This document shows positions 62,917 through 64,000 of a DNA stretch of 64,000 bases, piece by piece. The notes under the pieces are model-generated. The model did not search any database. It was not told the DNA's origin and saw nothing but the letters and a program-made list of their open reading frames with translations. Each line of letters begins with the position of its first letter. Position 1 is the first letter of the stretch. Where the stretch lies: NCBI RefSeq assembly GCF_023159225.1, contig NC_063162.1, positions 95,498,880 to 95,562,879 of the forward strand, in the 5' to 3' direction. This DNA comes from Perognathus longimembris pacificus. Its lineage: Eukaryota; Chordata; Mammalia; Rodentia; Heteromyidae. A program made the translations under genes and the position numbers.

Positions 62917-63276
62917 GTTTTCGAAGGAATTTTTTTAAGAAGCATGTTTTATCAGCTTCTTTTTATAAGGATAATTAATAATAAGTAGGTTTACTAGATA
63001 TTACACAGTTATTGGGGTAGATAAGGAGTATATTCTTGAGTGTTACAGCTGCCACATAATGGCAAAAGTAGAGACATGTAAACATTTCTCATTTAATAGT
63101 TAGGTTCCAGTGAGTAATGCAAGAACAGAAATCCAAGATTCCAGAGGAGGGGAGAATAGATTTCCTTTTACTGCAACAGATATGGCAGTGCAAACAAATA
63201 GGGAAGAATGTTGATAGCCACTTTTTGGTGAGACGCTACAATGTCTACATCAAAATTTTGCCATCAAAATTTTCCA
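62917..63276. other. Intron without recognised repeat or gene
   Basis: About 360 bp, nothing identifiable. Confidence 0.55.
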
Positions 63277-63500
63277 GGTGCCAGAGGCTCATGCCTATAA
63301 TTCTAGCTAATTAGGAAGCTGAGATTTGAAGATTTGAAGTTAGTCCAGGCAGGAAAGTCTGTAAATCTATCTCCAAATAACCGCCAAAAAAATCAAAAGT
63401 GGAGCTGGGTGTGGTTCATGTGGTAGAGCACTAATCTTCAGCAAAAAGGCTCAAGGACTGTGCCCATGCTATGAGTTTGATTCCCAGGACTAGCCCAAAC
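63277..63500 (+). mobile_element. 7SL/B1-like + Geo dimeric SINE
   Basis: CCAGGTGCCAGAGGCTCATG, AGGAAGCTGAGATTTGAAGA, ATCTCCAAATAACCGCC, then Geo-type TGTGGTTCATGTGGTAGAGC, ending TTGATTCCCAGGACTAGCCC. Confidence 0.87.
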
Positions 63501-63524
63501 AGAAAGAAAGAAGGAAAGAAGGAA

Positions 63525-63620
<96 letters not shown>
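63501..63620 (+). repeat. (GAAA)n microsatellite
   Basis: About 25 GAAA units growing directly out of the SINE tail. Confidence 0.97.
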
Positions 63621-63625
63621 GAGGG

Positions 63626-63757
63626 TGGGAGGGAGGAAGGAAGGAAGGAAGGAAGGAAGGAAAAAAGGAAGGAAGAATGAAGGAAGGAAGGAAGGAAGGA
63701 AGGAAGGAAGGAAAAAAGGAAGGAACGAAGGAAGGAGAAAAGGAAGGAACGAAGGAA
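63626..63757 (+). repeat. (GGAA)n microsatellite with AAAAAGGAAGGA interruptions
   Basis: GGAA units with recurrent interruptions, continuous with the GAAA tract. Confidence 0.95.
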
Positions 63758-64000
63758 ACATTACCATCAATTTGTCATATGAAAAATTTACTATCTTTCA
63801 GACCTCCAAAGTCTTCTCAAGTCTAAGTTTGGGCAAATCTACTGAGGAAATTTTTTAGGTACAGGGTTTTGTGGAAAAGTCACCTCAAAATAACAATCTA
63901 TTTACTAAGGAGACAACTGTGTGAACCCAACAATCTTGCAACATAAAATTTCACAGGATAATAGCATTTGACATTCCCATTCAATAGGTAAGAAGAGTAG
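63758..64000. other. Intron end of window, nothing recognised
   Basis: About 240 bp without repeat or exon features. Confidence 0.55.

Noticed and set aside
63438..63858. Lys/Glu/Arg-rich and Phe/Leu/Ser-rich open frames
   Set aside because: Translations of (GAAA)n and (GGAA)n.

Overview
This window is nuclear DNA of a rodent, AT-rich and dominated by retroposons. The abundant dimeric SINE (an ID/tRNA-Ala-like left half joined to a right half containing the motif GTGGCTCAAGTGG) matches my knowledge of IDL-Geo, a SINE reported only from Geomyoidea (kangaroo rats, pocket mice, pocket gophers). The organism is therefore most likely a heteromyid or geomyid rodent; no other source was consulted.

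The only gene I can support is on the + strand: three consecutive coding exons of diacylglycerol kinase beta (DGKB) at 3853-3938, 10945-11034 and 17461-17621. They join in frame without a gap and encode 112 residues of the DAGK catalytic domain, including the ACGGDGT and [11 protein letters not shown] motifs. Introns of about 7.0 and 6.4 kb separate them, and the intron after the third exon runs at least 46.4 kb to the right edge. I found no further DGKB exon, so about 99.5% of the window is intron.

Layout: 1-17.6 kb holds the exons with several L1 3' fragments, one twin-primed L1, an inverted pair of L1 3'UTRs and a SINE cluster with a 227-bp tandem duplication. 17.6-28 kb is SINE-rich intron with an old sense L1, MER5-like DNA transposon remnants and a possible LTR. 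28-31 kb is repeat-poor. 31-45 kb holds microsatellites and a nested stack in which young SINEs and a young L1 sit inside an old antisense L1. 45-58 kb is mostly repeat-poor intron. 58-64 kb has young L1 copies and long purine microsatellites seeded at SINE tails.

Two dimeric SINE families are visible: IDL-Geo, and a family with a 7SL/B1-like left half. Both carry recognisably the same right monomer, which is the most interesting structural observation here. I found no gene cluster, CRISPR array, RNA gene or novel biological system. Most long open frames in the window are translations of L1, SINEs or microsatellites.
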